A stretch of 34,325 nucleotides of DNA from an uncultured Desulfobulbaceae bacterium (GTDB taxonomy: Bacteria; Desulfobacterota; Desulfobulbia; Desulfobulbales; Desulfobulbaceae): positions 1-34,325 of the forward strand of contig CAMYLK010000026.1 in assembly GCA_947259225.1 (NCBI GenBank). Direction: 5' to 3'. Position 1 is the stretch's first letter; the number at the start of each line of letters is the position of its first letter. The notes below the pieces were generated by a model that made no database searches, was not told where the DNA came from, and saw nothing but the letters and a program-made list of their open reading frames with translations. This document shows positions 33,257 through 34,325 of the stretch, one piece after another. Both the position numbers and the translations under genes were made by a program.

Positions 33257-33932
33257 ATAACGAACTCATCAGTTGTATGTGCTGATAAAGGTTATAGCAT
33301 CCCATAAACACCACCAGTACCCCTGCCCAACGCAGCATTTCACTTCTTGCCTTTGTCGTCAGCCAATGCACAGTGCTGCCAAAAAGAAAAAGTGCCGGAA
33401 GTGTACCCAGGCCAAACGCAAGCATGATAAGACCTCCCTCCACCGGCGAACCTCTGCCGGCCGCGGCCAAGGCTATGGCGTAGAGAAAACCGCAGGGCAG
33501 AAATCCCATTACCATCCCGATCGGCAATGCGGAAAAAGCCGCAGGAAGTCTCTGCAGCCGTGTAACAGATTTTGTCATTACCTGCATCGAACCTGGAAAT
33601 TCCAGGCGCATGATACTGATCCGTTTGAAGAACCCGGCTGTTGTGAGACCAATTACGATAATGAAAAAATCTGTCAGCAGCAGAATGGAATGGGCGGCAA
33701 TGGCAAATTTATCCGTCTTATTGAGGAGCGACCCCAGCCACCCGGCTATAACGCCTATTAAAATATAAGTGGTAATCCGGCCGACGTTATAGAACAGGTG
33801 AAAAACCAATCCTTTTCTTTTTGCCTGGCCCGACAGGGAAAAAGCTGCGACAATCGGACCGCACATACCTATACAGTGTCCCGACCCCAGAAAGGCAGTG
33901 CTCAAAACTATGCTGTATATCGGATCAACCAC
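33255..33932 (-). CDS. sulfite exporter TauE/SafE-family (DsbD-like) membrane protein of the cbb3 assembly cluster, 225 aa
   Basis: GHCIGMCGP (residues 18-26) and MGFLPCGFLYA (about 142-152) are the paired Cys-containing signatures of the TauE/SafE-like group related to the DsbD transmembrane domain. About six hydrophobic segments follow in the usual layout. In many proteobacteria this gene sits after ccoS, as here, and is thought to help copper handling or cytochrome c oxidase assembly. The start is GTG at 33932, 15 nt after the ccoS stop; no ATG lies before the first Cys motif. It probably shares a transcript with ccoI and ccoS. The exact transported species is unknown. Confidence 0.87.
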   Translation of the reverse strand: MVDPIYSIVLSTAFLGSGHCIGMCGPIVAAFSLSGQAKRKGLVFHLFYNVGRITTYILIGVIAGWLGSLLNKTDKFAIAAHSILLLTDFFIIVIGLTTAGFFKRISIMRLEFPGSMQVMTKSVTRLQRLPAAFSALPIGMVMGFLPCGFLYAIALAAAGRGSPVEGGLIMLAFGLGTLPALFLFGSTVHWLTTKARSEMLRWAGVLVVFMGCYNLYQHIQLMSSL

Positions 33933-33947
33933 TGATGCACCCGGAAC

Positions 33948-34118
33948 TTACTTTTCATCACTGTTCTGTTCATGCTCGTCATCATCCTCCAGCATCCGGT
34001 ACTTGGGACGTTCAATATCATCGAACTCCCCTTTTTTCACGGCCCAGATAAAAACCAGCCAGGCTGCAATCCCTACAAAAAGGGACAAAACAATGAGTAT
34101 GACAATGGACTTGTACAT
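33948..34118 (-). CDS. ccoS: cbb3-type cytochrome oxidase assembly protein CcoS, 56 aa
   Basis: The translation begins MYKSIVILIVLSLFVGIAAWL and continues FIWAVKKGEFDDIERPKYRMLEDDDE. One N-terminal membrane helix (about residues 4-26) is followed by WAVKxGxFDDxExPxxRML, the hallmark of CcoS, and an acidic tail. CcoS is required to insert heme and copper cofactors into the catalytic subunit of cbb3 oxidase. The ATG follows the ccoI stop directly (TAGATG), so translation is likely coupled. The TauE/SafE gene follows 15 nt downstream. The size is normal for the family. Confidence 0.93.
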   Translation of the reverse strand: MYKSIVILIVLSLFVGIAAWLVFIWAVKKGEFDDIERPKYRMLEDDDEHEQNSDEK

Positions 34119-34325
34119 CTACTTTATCCTGTTGGAAGATGAGTTGTTCAACCCGGACCGTTTCAGCCGCAGAGAATTTGCCACGACCAGGACGGAGCTG
34201 GTCGCCATTGCAGCCGCCGCATAGACGGGCGCGAGCTTTCCTGATGCAGCAAGAGGCAATGCAACCAGATTATAGGTAAAAGCCCAGAACAGGTTCTGAC
34301 GGATTATCCTCAGGGTTTGTCCTGC
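34119..34325 (-). CDS. ccoI: copper-transporting P-type ATPase CcoI/CopA-like, C-terminal 68 residues only
   Basis: The frame enters from the right edge and ends in TAG at 34119. The visible part ([29 protein letters not shown]...[17 protein letters not shown]) is the conserved C-terminus of P1B copper ATPases: the two last membrane helices with YN in the first and MxxSS in the second, which are copper-site residues in this family. The position directly before ccoS makes CcoI (FixI), which supplies copper for cbb3 oxidase, more likely than a general CopA. The metal-binding and ATPase domains lie outside the window. Confidence 0.88.
   Translation of the reverse strand, partial: AGQTLRIIRQNLFWAFTYNLVALPLAASGKLAPVYAAAAMATSSVLVVANSLRLKRSGLNNSSSNRIK

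Overview
The window looks like a chromosomal stretch of a Gram-negative bacterium, most plausibly a member of the Desulfobacterota (former Deltaproteobacteria). This is inferred from a class I cyclic di-GMP riboswitch, two REP-associated tyrosine transposases (RAYTs), a PilZ protein, a cbb3-oxidase assembly cluster (ccoI, ccoS and a TauE/SafE-type gene) and very large secreted proteins built from CARDB, FlgD-type and FN3-type modules. A gammaproteobacterium is not excluded.

Left part (1-5780), accessory DNA on the minus strand. It holds a RAYT with a DnaA-like C-terminal helix-turn-helix (runs off the left edge), and a coupled pair of small envelope-type genes whose first member carries a nine-C tract. 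Next comes a riboswitch with a consensus promoter and an overlapping terminator, but no gene close behind it. Then follow a protein with two HEPN-type RNxxxH motifs and a Cys/His protein with an SHxxPR motif. These two are separated by a 68-bp imperfect palindrome that has the layout of an integron attC site. A second RAYT follows, framed by near-perfect terminal inverted repeats.

Centre (5783-30864), one minus-strand transcription unit of three secreted proteins. The first gene encodes 5,733 residues: signal peptide, HExxH metalloprotease-like domain, alpha/alpha-toroid repeats, then CARDB, FlgD-type, beta-propeller, Ig and FN3 modules, and a Cys/Asp-repeat C-terminal region. The second encodes about 2,280 residues with a transglutaminase-like fold lacking the usual Cys, Ig modules, Asp-rich calcium-type loops and a C-terminal alpha/beta hydrolase. 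The third is a roughly 310-residue exported protein. No function can be assigned to the set; a cell-surface or extracellular role is inferred.

Right part (30865-34325). A 1.27-kb noncoding stretch is full of hairpins, a dispersed repeat and a nested palindromic MITE-like element. After it come a secreted CAP-domain protein and a PilZ protein on the plus strand, then on the minus strand the 3' end of ccoI, ccoS and a TauE/SafE-like membrane protein. The last three look like one operon for copper delivery and cbb3 oxidase assembly.
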